This document shows positions 33,837-41,209 of a DNA stretch of 64,000 nucleotides, piece by piece. This stretch comes from Modestobacter excelsi (GTDB lineage: Bacteria > Actinomycetota > Actinomycetes > Mycobacteriales > Geodermatophilaceae). The position numbers and the translations under genes were made by a program. The stretch spans positions 62,001 to 126,000 of the forward strand of contig NZ_SJEX01000001.1 in NCBI RefSeq assembly GCF_005930495.1. The letters are read 5' to 3'. The notes below the pieces were generated by a model. It made no database searches. It saw only the letters and a list, made by a program, of their open reading frames with translations, and had not been told where the DNA came from. The stretch's first letter is position 1. Each line of letters starts with the position of its first letter.

Positions 33837-34809
33837 AGACCGTCCGCCAGTAGGTCAACGGATGCGTGGTGATCGTGGTCGGGTGTCCCATCGGTAGAGG
33901 TACCAGGCGGCTCAGAGCAGGGCACGGAGGGTGACGATCACGGCGGCCAGGTTGAGGTAGGCGTCGACGCAGTCCCGGCGGCGTTCGGTACAGCGACGGA
34001 GCTTGCCGAAGTCGTTGAGCCAGGAGTTGGCGCGCTCGACCACCCACCGTCGGCCCACCTGGATCGGTACCGGTTCGCCGCGGTGGGCGATCTCGCCGGC
34101 CATGCCCCGCTGGTGGAGGGCGTCTCGGCAAAGCCGGTAGTCATAGCCTGCGTCCGGGTGGACGGTGACGTCAGCGGGCAGCGGCGCCAAGTCCTTCACC
34201 GCGTCCAACGTCGGCCCGAGCAGCGCGTGGTCGACGGTGTTGGCCGGCGCAGACACCGTGGCCATCGGTATCCCGCCGCCGTCGGTGAGCTGGAAGCGCT
34301 TCATCCCACCTTTGCCCCGGTCGACCGGACTTCGACCAGCGCACTCTTCGCCGCAGGGCGCCTTGGTGGTGCAGCCGTCGACGGCCAGGTGTGCCAGGTC
34401 CAGGCCGATCAGCCGGTCGTAGGCGTCCAGGCAGGCCAGCCGCAGCCGGTCCCAGACACCGAGCCGGATCCACTCGTCGCGGCGACGGCGCATCGTGGTC
34501 GCTGAGCACGAGGAGTCCGCTGTCCGCTCGTAGCCGGCGCCGTACACCAGCGCCTCGACGAGCTTGTCGAACACCACGGCGTCAGCGATGCGCGGGCGGT
34601 GACAACCCAGCGGATGGTCATCGACAGGGGCGGGCAGTTCGGCGAGGAACTGCTCGCGCAGCGGGTCAAGGATGCACGATGGGAGCGCAGGCACGAGCGG
34701 TCCACATCTCACGGAGCGTTAGCACCTTCGCGAGCGTGGCCATCGTGCCTGCCCTCACTTCTCAGCCACGCTGCACCCCACCAAGATCGCGCCTACTGGC
34801 GGACGGTCT
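33837..34809 (-). mobile_element. IS5-family insertion sequence with 18-bp terminal inverted repeats
   Basis: Perfect inverted repeats AGACCGTCCGCCAGTAGG (33837-33854) and its complement (34792-34809) enclose a 973-bp element carrying one transposase gene on the minus strand. No target-site duplication is evident: the left flank reads ...GACCA and the right flank AAGCC.... The element therefore may have lost a flank by deletion or recombination after insertion. Confidence 0.88.
33912..34712 (-). CDS. IS5-family transposase
   Basis: A 266-residue DDE transposase. The N-terminus is a DUF4096-type domain (PPLREQFLAELP-like opening, then RRRDEWIRLGVWDRL). The catalytic triad can be placed at Asp in LAVDGCTTKAP, Asp in VTVHPDAGYDY and Glu in RWVVERANSWLNDF. 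The gene appears complete, sits within perfect terminal repeats and shows no frameshift, so the element may still be active. Confidence 0.9.
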   Translation of the reverse strand: MRCGPLVPALPSCILDPLREQFLAELPAPVDDHPLGCHRPRIADAVVFDKLVEALVYGAGYERTADSSCSATTMRRRRDEWIRLGVWDRLRLACLDAYDRLIGLDLAHLAVDGCTTKAPCGEECAGRSPVDRGKGGMKRFQLTDGGGIPMATVSAPANTVDHALLGPTLDAVKDLAPLPADVTVHPDAGYDYRLCRDALHQRGMAGEIAHRGEPVPIQVGRRWVVERANSWLNDFGKLRRCTERRRDCVDAYLNLAAVIVTLRALL

Positions 34810-35361
34810 AAGCCGCGTCGGTGGCCGGGCTGAGCGTCGGTCCTCTCGCCGGAGCGACCCGGACCAGTCGGGCGGAGTGCCCGCCGGTGGGCCGCCGCAG
34901 TCGGGGCCCCGCCTGTGGGATGTGTGGCTCCGCTGGTCGTCGACGCAATCTGCCGGCCAGCAGGTCAGCGAGGAGTTCGAGGTGCGGGGGTCTCGTCGTC
35001 CCCAAGTGGGGACGTCGCCTGGTGAGGCGTCTGGCTGTTCGCTGACATCGCCCGATCTCTGACCCCGGCGTGCCGGCTCGTGCTCGTCGACAACGGCTCG
35101 GCAAGCCGATGGCACGGCGGCTGGGCGGCATCCCGGCAGCGGGTGCACCCGGGCTCAGGGGCCGAGGGAGTTCATGCGGGCAGGTCGGTTCCGGTGGACA
35201 CGGAAGTCCTCGGGTGGGCGGCTGCAGCGTCGGCAGGACCTCGGTGAACAGGTCCACAGTCTCTCGACGGCGTCGCTCCCGCGGCCTGTCCACCACCTCA
35301 CAGAACGAGTCAACGCAAGCGGGAGCAGTCCCCGCCTGTCCGAGCGCTGTGCCTTGGCCAT
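34810..35361. other. 552-base degenerate region right of the IS5 element
   Basis: No intact gene. The long minus-strand frame covering this area is Arg/Pro-rich and antisense to the SDR remnant, so it is judged a shadow, although its middle (VVDRPRERRRRETVDLFTEVLPTLQPP) is somewhat protein-like and may be a decayed fragment. Confidence 0.45.
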
Positions 35362-35595
35362 CGGTTCGTTGCCACCGCCCGCAACGCCGCCGCCTGGAAG
35401 GGCACGAACGGCCAGCAGGGCGGTGACCCGGCCAAGCTCGCGACCGCCCTCCTCGGCCTGGCGACCACGGCGCAGCCGCCGGTGCGCTGGGTCGCCGGCG
35501 CCGGCGCCGGGGTCGAGCAGAAGGCCCTCGACCTGCTCGCCCAGGTCGACGCCCACCGCGACCTCTCCAGCGGCCTTGCGCACGACGACGCCTGA
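35362..35595 (+). pseudogene. C-terminal remnant of a short-chain dehydrogenase (SDR)
   Basis: About 77 codons read NAAAWKGTNGQQGGDPAKLAT...PPVRWVAGAGAGVEQKALDLLAQ and end DLSSGLAHDDA. This corresponds to the substrate-loop and C-terminus of classical SDR oxidoreductases (GQQ-GDPAKLA-AL--LA----PP-RW-AG). The Rossmann half and catalytic Tyr-Lys are missing; the sequence begins abruptly after unrelated DNA. Confidence 0.7.
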
Positions 35596-35668
35596 CATCA
35601 CCCCGGGCACGCGGACCCTGCCCACACGCCCTCTGTCCCAGTTCCACGAAGAAGGACACCGACCGGGA

Positions 35669-35968
35669 TCAGGGGCGAAGGCGCCCGAGGGACAGGCAGA
35701 CCGGTCCGAGGTTGATGGTGAGCCGGTCCCCTTCCGCTGGGCGCTCCCAGCTTGCTGAGGACCAGCACCGTGGCGTGATCCTCAGTTCCACTGCGTAGGT
35801 CGGTGCCGCAGCAAGGGCAGGGGCGTTCGGTGCGGCTTCCATCGGGAGGGCGACCGAGGGGGGCGTCACCGGCGCAGCGCCGGCGTGGGCAGGGCCTCGA
35901 CGGAGGTCGTCGAGCAGGTCGTCCTGCAGGCTGCGGGAGGGGGCGCCAGAACGGGGGGCGGTGGTCAT
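35669..35968 (-). CDS. Small partner protein of ParA
   Basis: A 99-residue protein (MTTAPRSGAPSRSLQDDLLDDLRRG ...). Its ATG overlaps the ParA stop (ATGA), so it is translationally coupled. An Ala/Pro-rich middle separates a charged N-terminal helix from a C-terminal hydrophobic beta-like segment (YAVELRITPRCW ... LTINLGPVCLSLGRL). It is not a recognisable ParB or ribbon-helix-helix protein. By position it may act as the cognate cargo or specificity factor for the ATPase. Confidence 0.65.
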   Translation of the reverse strand: MTTAPRSGAPSRSLQDDLLDDLRRGPAHAGAAPVTPPSVALPMEAAPNAPALAAAPTYAVELRITPRCWSSASWERPAEGDRLTINLGPVCLSLGRLRP

Positions 35969-36732
35969 GAGAGCATCCTTTCGGCGGTCGAGCAGACTTC
36001 GTCGGCGAGAGCTCGGTAGGCGCAAGCGACCGGGCTTGTCGGGGAGGCGAGCACGACCGGCAGCTTGTCCAGGGTGCTGCTGGGCACCCGTCGGGACAGC
36101 GGCACCATGGTCCGCATCAGCGGCACGCCGGTTGCCTGCAGCGCCTCCAGCACCTGGCGGGCGGCGCGGCCGCCCCTGTCCCAGGCGGAGCACGCGGCGC
36201 CGAGCAGCACCGCGGAGGTGTTCTCGTAGGCGCGCTGCTGCTCGATGAAGCCGGCCACCCGGACCACGCCGAGCGCCGATCCCGGGTCGCTGGTGAAGAC
36301 GGTGAGGACGGCATCGGCGGCGCACAGCGCGGCGAGCGTGAGGCCACCGAGGTCGCCGCGGGTGTCCAGAACGACGTGGTCGTACTCCGCCATGAGCGGC
36401 CGCAGGATGCGCCGCACGCTGGTGATCAGGCCGCCGGAATTCGACAGCTGGAGGGCGACGGCTTCCAGAGAGGGGTGCGAAGGCAGGACATCCAACCGGG
36501 GTACGACGTCATGGCGGATGACATCGCGCGCCGATGCGGTCGGGTCCTCCAGGCAGCGGGCGAGGCTGTCGTCGTAGCCCTTGGCCACGACGCCGAACGC
36601 CCGGCCGAGGCTGTCCTGAGGATCGGTGTCGACCGCCAGCACCCTGCCACGGCCGGCCAGCGCCACGGCGAGATTGGCCGCTGTCGTCGACTTGCCGACA
36701 CCGCCCTTGGACGAACAGACAGCCAGTCGCAT
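35965..36732 (-). CDS. ParA-family ATPase
   Basis: A 255-residue deviant Walker ATPase with SSKGGVGKST at residues 7-16, the switch motif AVDTDPQDS and Walker B-like HVVLDTRGD. This is ParA/Soj-like: ATP-dependent dimerisation and nonspecific DNA or membrane binding to position DNA or protein cargo. ATG 36732 starts directly at MRLAVCSSKGG; a GTG at 36738 would add two residues. No parB or parS was identified nearby, and the only coupled gene is the 99-residue partner, so it may position something other than a replicon. Confidence 0.88.
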   Translation of the reverse strand: MRLAVCSSKGGVGKSTTAANLAVALAGRGRVLAVDTDPQDSLGRAFGVVAKGYDDSLARCLEDPTASARDVIRHDVVPRLDVLPSHPSLEAVALQLSNSGGLITSVRRILRPLMAEYDHVVLDTRGDLGGLTLAALCAADAVLTVFTSDPGSALGVVRVAGFIEQQRAYENTSAVLLGAACSAWDRGGRAARQVLEALQATGVPLMRTMVPLSRRVPSSTLDKLPVVLASPTSPVACAYRALADEVCSTAERMLS

Positions 36733-36949
36733 AGGCACGAAGTGTGAGGGCGCTCATACCCCAAGGGGGGCGGGAAGCGCCGGGCGAGAATGCATCGCTC
36801 CACCCCACCTGTCGCAGGCTGCTCGACGTCCCCACCGGCACCGCATCCATGCCGAAGACTTCCCCGCGCGCCTCGTCGCGCTGGGCTCCCGCCCCGGGTG
36901 ACCGCGGTACGCGGGCGGGGAGCTACGGACGGACGCGGCTGGGCACGCG

Positions 36950-36987
36950 GAAGGGCCCGTACCCCGAGAACGGGGTACGGGCCCTTC
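36950..36987. terminator. Very strong terminator hairpin
   Basis: Perfect 16-bp stem (GAAGGGCCCGTACCCC / GGGGTACGGGCCCTTC) with a 6-base loop, about 16 bases after the stop of the ferritin-like gene (minus strand). It insulates that gene from the ParA operon. Confidence 0.85.
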
Positions 36988-37002
36988 GGCAGGGGGTGTT
37001 CG

Positions 37003-37974
37003 TCAGCTGCTGACGCCCACGGCCTCCTTGGCGAGCGAGGCGAGCTGGGTCTGCGCGGCGCTGGCCACGTTCGCCCGGCTCTTGTGGGCCTCCTCGTAGG
37101 AGATGATCACGCGGATGTCGCGCGGCTCCTTCAGGCCCTTGATCGCCTTGATGGCGTCGGCGACCGAGAGGTTGTCGTAGTTCTTGATCGGCAGCTCGTC
37201 GGCCGAGACGTCGCCGAGCTCCTCGCGGGCGGACCGGGCAGCCTCGGCGGCGTCCTTGTTGCCCTCGCGGCGGGCGATCTGCTCAGCGCGGCGCAGCGAG
37301 GCGCTGCGGCCGGCGGTGAGTGTCTCGCGGACGGCGTCGGTGAGCTGCGCGGCGCGGTCGGTGACGGCGGAGAACCGGTCGGAGGTCTCCTCACCGGCCT
37401 GCTTGACGGTGTCCACGGCGTTGTTGACCGTGTACGCCCAGAAGCGGACCGGGGCGTTGACCGTGCGGGCCACGCCGCCGGCGACCTTCTGGACAGGGGT
37501 CGCAACGAGCGCGGCGGGGCCACCGAGGGCGTCCTCGGCGAGCACGACGGTCAGCCACTCGACGGTCGCCTGGTGGGCGCCGATGAGCTTCTCGGCCAGC
37601 CGGCGCACCTGGGTCTCCCCGGCCTGCTCGGCGAGGACCTTGACGTAGGTGGCGCGGTCTAGCAGCTGGTGCTCGAGCGACAGGTCGGTGAGAAGCGCCT
37701 CCTCGAAGGGGGCCGCCTGCTCGAAGGTGGCCTTCAGCGCCGCGGAGAGCCGGCCGAGGGCCGGGGTGACGACGTCCGGGACACCGCCGAGGCCACGGAG
37801 GGCCTCGGTGATCTCGATGGTGCGCGCCGCGGCGTTGTCGGCGTTCTGCGTGAGCTCGCGGCGGACGGCGTCGGTCCGGGCCTGCGAGATGCGGGTGCGC
37901 GCCACCTGCTCCTCGGTCTTGGTGAGGAGCACGATGGCGCGAAGCTGGTTGACGATCTTGCTGTTGTCGGCCAT
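37003..37974 (-). CDS. Ferritin-like domain-containing protein
   Basis: A 323-residue, almost entirely helical protein starting MADNSKIVNQLRAIVLL. Residues ~95-165 look like a ferritin-like four-helix segment (EEALLTDLSLEHQLLDRATYVKVLAEQ ... HQATVEWLTVVLAED), but the ordered Glu-x-x-His metal pairs are sparse. A long coiled-coil-like middle and a conserved C-terminus (KGLKEPRDIRVIISYEEAHKSR) follow. It may be an actinobacterial structural or storage protein; no enzymatic function is claimed. A strong terminator lies downstream. Confidence 0.68.
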   Translation of the reverse strand: MADNSKIVNQLRAIVLLTKTEEQVARTRISQARTDAVRRELTQNADNAAARTIEITEALRGLGGVPDVVTPALGRLSAALKATFEQAAPFEEALLTDLSLEHQLLDRATYVKVLAEQAGETQVRRLAEKLIGAHQATVEWLTVVLAEDALGGPAALVATPVQKVAGGVARTVNAPVRFWAYTVNNAVDTVKQAGEETSDRFSAVTDRAAQLTDAVRETLTAGRSASLRRAEQIARREGNKDAAEAARSAREELGDVSADELPIKNYDNLSVADAIKAIKGLKEPRDIRVIISYEEAHKSRANVASAAQTQLASLAKEAVGVSS

Positions 37975-38332
37975 GTCTTCACTATGCCCCCGAACCGCGC
38001 TTGCTAACTCTTGCAAGCACATTGCTAGCAGTGAGTCCGGTCACGCCCGCTCGGCTGGCTGCTGGCCTACCTCGCCGGGGCCATCGGGTCTGGGCTGCAC
38101 CTCCAGTCCGGCGCAACCTCGGCGCGCCCGCAGACTTCGGTTCCTCGTCTCATGCGGTTACACACTCGCCGACATCGAACGGCAGATGGGACTGCCCCCG
38201 GCCCTGCGTGTAGGTGGCCCATCGCGGTGGAGCGAAGCTCCACCAGGCCCCGGCCTCAATCGCGACCAGTCCAGCCTGCACGAGCGCTGTGCCGCACGTT
38301 CTGCGCCCGCGCTCTGAGCATCTGACCTGCTA
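37975..38332. other. 358-base region without a gene
   Basis: Contains a perfect 8-bp hairpin (GGTGGAGC / GCTCCACC, three-base loop) at 38226-38244 and a short protein-like piece (GYTLADIERQMGLP) that does not extend to a gene. It ends at repeat B. Confidence 0.45.
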
Positions 38333-38453
38333 GTGGGGCGGGTGGGGCTCGAACCCACGACCCAGGGATTATGAGCACTTCCACGCCGAACGCTGTGCTG
38401 ACGTGCGCAAACGCAGGTCGCTGGCGAGCGTGCAGCATCCAGTACCCGGCTGT
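38333..38453 (-). repeat. att-like direct repeat B containing the 3' half of tRNA-Met
   Basis: Second copy of the 121-base repeat. The tRNA part is canonical for elongator tRNA-Met from anticodon to acceptor (loop CTCATAA, T-arm GTGGG-TTCGAGC-CCCAC, acceptor CCGCCCC), but the 5' half needed to pair with these strands is absent. The flanking ~75 bases match copy A with about ten differences, and the ACCTGC/GCAGGT hairpin has one mismatch here. Confidence 0.85.
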
Positions 38454-38579
38454 AACGCGATCCGGCGAAGTTGCCGCTGACGACGATGATCGCTCGGGGC
38501 GAGGCCGATGTCCACGACCGCGGGGCACTAAAAGGCCTACGGAGTCAACCAGCCATCGGGGCGACTTAGCCGTAGGGCT

Positions 38580-39469
38580 GACCACCTCCACTGAACCTGG
38601 GGCGGGACAGCTGTCCAACACGATCCCAAGCCGCACGTCGGCTGGGTGCAGCGAGCGCAGGTAGCGGCGGAAGGCCAAGAACTCGATCCGTCCCTTGCGG
38701 ACCTTGACGTGGCCGTAGAGCCGGTCGGTGGACAGGTGGTAGCCGGCCGGCAGATGCCGCACCCCGTGCGGGCGGATGTAGGTCGCCCGCCGGCGACGGT
38801 GCCGTGGCCGGGCCTGCGCGCCCCTGCCGGCTGCGACCAGCGCCCACTGATGCCCGGGGTGGGGCGGGAGCTTCAGCGGCCCGAACTTGTCCATATGGAT
38901 AACCACGGTCGGATCCCCGGGTATGGGCGCGCTTGCTGTCGGCGATGGCGTAGAGGCCCAGCACCCGGTTCTTCTTGGCCTCGTAGTTAGGATCGGTGCT
39001 GGTCTTCCAGGTCTTCACGGCTTGGAAAGGAGACGCCCTCTTCGCGCAGCAGCACTCGCAGGCCCTCGTGGGGGGATGTCGTCGACCACCCCTCGGCGAC
39101 CAGGAAGTCAGCAACTTCGACAGGCTCCAGGTCGAGAAGGGCAGCCCGTGATCAGCCGGGCGGGCCAACGCGACCTTCCTGATCTCCGCGCGTTGCGCAA
39201 GATCGAACTTCGGGGGGTCGTCCGCCGGCATACTTCGGTTTCAGCGAGTCGAACCCGTCGGTGTTGAAGTTGTGCAGCACGTCCCGGACCCGGTCCGGGC
39301 TGGTGAACGTCACCGCCGCGATCCCGGCCGGATCCATGCCTTGGGCGAACAGCAGCACAATCTGCGCCCGCCGCCAGGTCACCACCGACCCACTGGACCG
39401 CCGGACGATGCGCAACAGCCGATTGCCCTCGTCGCTGCTGATTTTCCGGACCTGCACCCGATGCACCAT
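38580..39469 (-). pseudogene. IS630-family transposase relic
   Basis: The N-terminal DNA-binding part is in one frame (VRKISSDEGNRLLRIVRRSSGSVVTWRRAQIVLLF ... GFDSLKPKYAGGRPP). The middle is in a second frame (LPFSTWSLSKLL ... DPNYEAKKNRVLGLY) and the catalytic part in a third (VVIHMDKFGPLKLPPHPGHQWA ... DRLYGHVKVRKGRIEFLAFRRYLRS). At least two frameshifts are needed. The usual D-E-F-G motif around the first catalytic Asp reads MDKFG, and the last DDE acidic residue is not found. Inactive. Confidence 0.82.
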
Positions 39470-39564
39470 CTCGCATCTCCTGCGGGGAAGACAAGATTGC
39501 ACCAGACGAGAGTCCAGCACCCCAGCTCGGACCGCCCGGGCCAACGTTCACGGCCGTGGCACTA

Positions 39565-40905
39565 GCATTGGCCGCTCCACGGCACCCTGCCTGAGGCTAA
39601 TTGCGCCTGATGGCCGAACAAGCTGGCGGCCAACGTCGCTGGCGACGCCAGGACGCGTCTCCGCCTTAAAGGAGGTCGGTTGGCACGCGGTGACTGTGTG
39701 GCAGCACGACGATCCTGGATCCGCCGCGATATCATTGCTGCTCACGTCGTAGCACGAAGGTGCGAGTGGGTGAACCAAGTCCGAGGACATTGTTCGCAGG
39801 GTCCGGGGCCCGACAAGGCACGGCATCCTGATAGGAACACGCATGAGCGATTGGACCTTAGACCGTTGGTTCGGGATGGCGGGGGTCATCGTCGGCCTGT
39901 TGGGCATCGGGGTGGCCATCTGGACATGGCGCGCAGGCCGAGACGAAAGCGTGCCACGCTATCGAATCGCCACCCATCGCCTCATAGGGCCTTCAGATCC
40001 AACGTCCCCGTTCAGTGCAACGGATGAAAATCTGCACCTAAGCTACGAGTCGATGGCGGTTACCGAAGCATCCAAGGTGTACATCGTCTTTTGGAATGCG
40101 GGAAAAAAGATGCTCGACTGGGAAGCGAACGCCTTAACGGAGGAGCCACTGGCCGTGGAACTGCCTCAAGGAAGTTCGATCCTCGGGGAACCTCGGATCC
40201 TCAAGCAGACACGACCATCGATACACTTCGACGCCCAAAAGCTGGACGGCTGTCCAAATGTTGCACGATTTACCTTCACGTTTCTAGATCGCGGAGACGG
40301 CGCCCTGGTAGAGATGCTTGTCGGTGGGCCGACCCGGGAAATGACGGTGACGGGAGCCTTTAAGGCGTCGAAGCCGTTGAAATCCGACGGTCTGTTGGGT
40401 TTGGCGCCAGACATGCCTTTTCGGGAGAGGTTCTTACGGGAGCTTGTCGGGGCGCTTACCTGGGGGAACGGAGTGGCCACCCCCGTGCTCATCGGCATAC
40501 TGTCGCTTGTGAGTGTCGGGGTCTTTGCCAGCACGAGTCTCCTCGCGGCGGTTATAGCCCTCCCGGTGATTGCAGTATTCTGGATTTGCGTCATGTGCCT
40601 TGTGATTCCTGCACTGAATGCTGCAAGTCCCCAAACTGTCGCATATGGCAACGGGGACAGCAAGAAGACGCCGGCACCCCTTAAAAAGCTGCCGTCGCCC
40701 CTCCAACGGATTCCCGTACCCTTACCTGCTCGCTCTTCCTCCGGCGGACCCCTGCGCCGTTTTATCGCCGATGTGCGAGAGGATGTTGTGCGTGCACGAA
40801 GCCGAGTCCGATAGCACTTCAAGCACCACCGACGGGGGGAAAGCGGCGCGACACCTAGCGGGCTCGGTGAAGGCCGCCGGGGGAAGGGTTCCCAGGGGCC
40901 AATGC
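39565..40905. mobile_element. Candidate TA-flanked mobile cassette with a passenger gene
   Basis: 15-bp perfect inverted repeats GCACTAGCATTGGCC (39559-39573) and GGCCAATGCTAGTGC (40897-40911) surround this segment. Reading each as GCAC-TA-GCATTGGCC places a TA dinucleotide at both borders, as for Tc1/IS630-type insertions. Removing the segment would leave the palindrome GCACTAGTGC, a credible TA target. The inside lacks a transposase and holds one lower-GC gene, so it resembles a non-autonomous element mobilised in trans, possibly by an IS630-family enzyme. Confidence 0.5.
39843..40814 (+). CDS. Two-helix membrane protein of unknown function, foreign composition
   Basis: 323 residues. One N-terminal helix (GMAGVIVGLLGIGVAIWTW, about residues 11-30) is followed by a ~170-residue beta-rich domain (YIVFWNAGKKMLDWEANALTEEPL ... 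FTFTFLDRGDGALVEMLV), two adjacent helices near residues 218-260 (ILSLVSVGVFASTSLLAAVI, FWICVMCLVIPAL) and a basic, Pro-rich C-terminus. Codons such as AAA, GAA, TTA and ATA are far more frequent than in neighbours, indicating recent acquisition. I do not recognise the family. Orphan membrane proteins of this shape are common in accessory regions, including defence-like loci, but no such role can be shown here. Confidence 0.75.
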   Translation: MSDWTLDRWFGMAGVIVGLLGIGVAIWTWRAGRDESVPRYRIATHRLIGPSDPTSPFSATDENLHLSYESMAVTEASKVYIVFWNAGKKMLDWEANALTEEPLAVELPQGSSILGEPRILKQTRPSIHFDAQKLDGCPNVARFTFTFLDRGDGALVEMLVGGPTREMTVTGAFKASKPLKSDGLLGLAPDMPFRERFLRELVGALTWGNGVATPVLIGILSLVSVGVFASTSLLAAVIALPVIAVFWICVMCLVIPALNAASPQTVAYGNGDSKKTPAPLKKLPSPLQRIPVPLPARSSSGGPLRRFIADVREDVVRARSRVR

Positions 40906-41209
40906 TAGTGCGCTAGGGAAGTCGGCGTGTTCGAGGCCGACGAAGGTCCTGAGGACGTCGCCGAGGCAGATACGCGAGCGTCTGCATTTCCGGCAAGTGC
41001 ATCGGCCAGACCTCGTCGACGGAGCCGTCGTTGTTCGCTCCGCATCATCACCAAGAATGAGCTAGTCCGTCTGCAGTCGTGCGGGATCCGAGGAGGGTCG
41101 GCTCCAACCTGCCGTCCGTTCTTAGGGTGACCATGTCGCTGACTCGAGTCGTCGTCGGAGCGCGACTGGAAGAACCGGGGAGTGGCCGCGTCATGGACGA
41201 CGCCCTGCC
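40906..41209. other. 304-base region, no supported gene
   Basis: Begins with the TA of the right cassette border. Open frames on either strand lack protein-like composition. Confidence 0.5.

Larger units (their letters stand above)
21893..38453. other. Putative 16.4-kb genomic island bracketed by tRNA-Met 3'-half direct repeats
   Basis: Inferred from repeats A and B in direct orientation exactly 16,440 bases apart, with an integrase fragment just outside the left copy. Contents: MFS transporter, DsbA-like protein, dehalogenase, sortase/cupredoxin cluster, EAL-DICT-LOV-GGDEF protein, IS5 element, ParA pair, ferritin-like protein and many gene remnants. Both repeats share the same non-tRNA flank, as expected for tandem or successive elements that used the same tRNA site. 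No integrase is present inside, so the element would be immobile. Confidence 0.4.

Noticed and set aside
34808-35659. 283-codon minus-strand protein right of the IS5 element
   Set aside because: Extremely Arg/Pro-rich, antisense to the SDR remnant, and no start or domain support.
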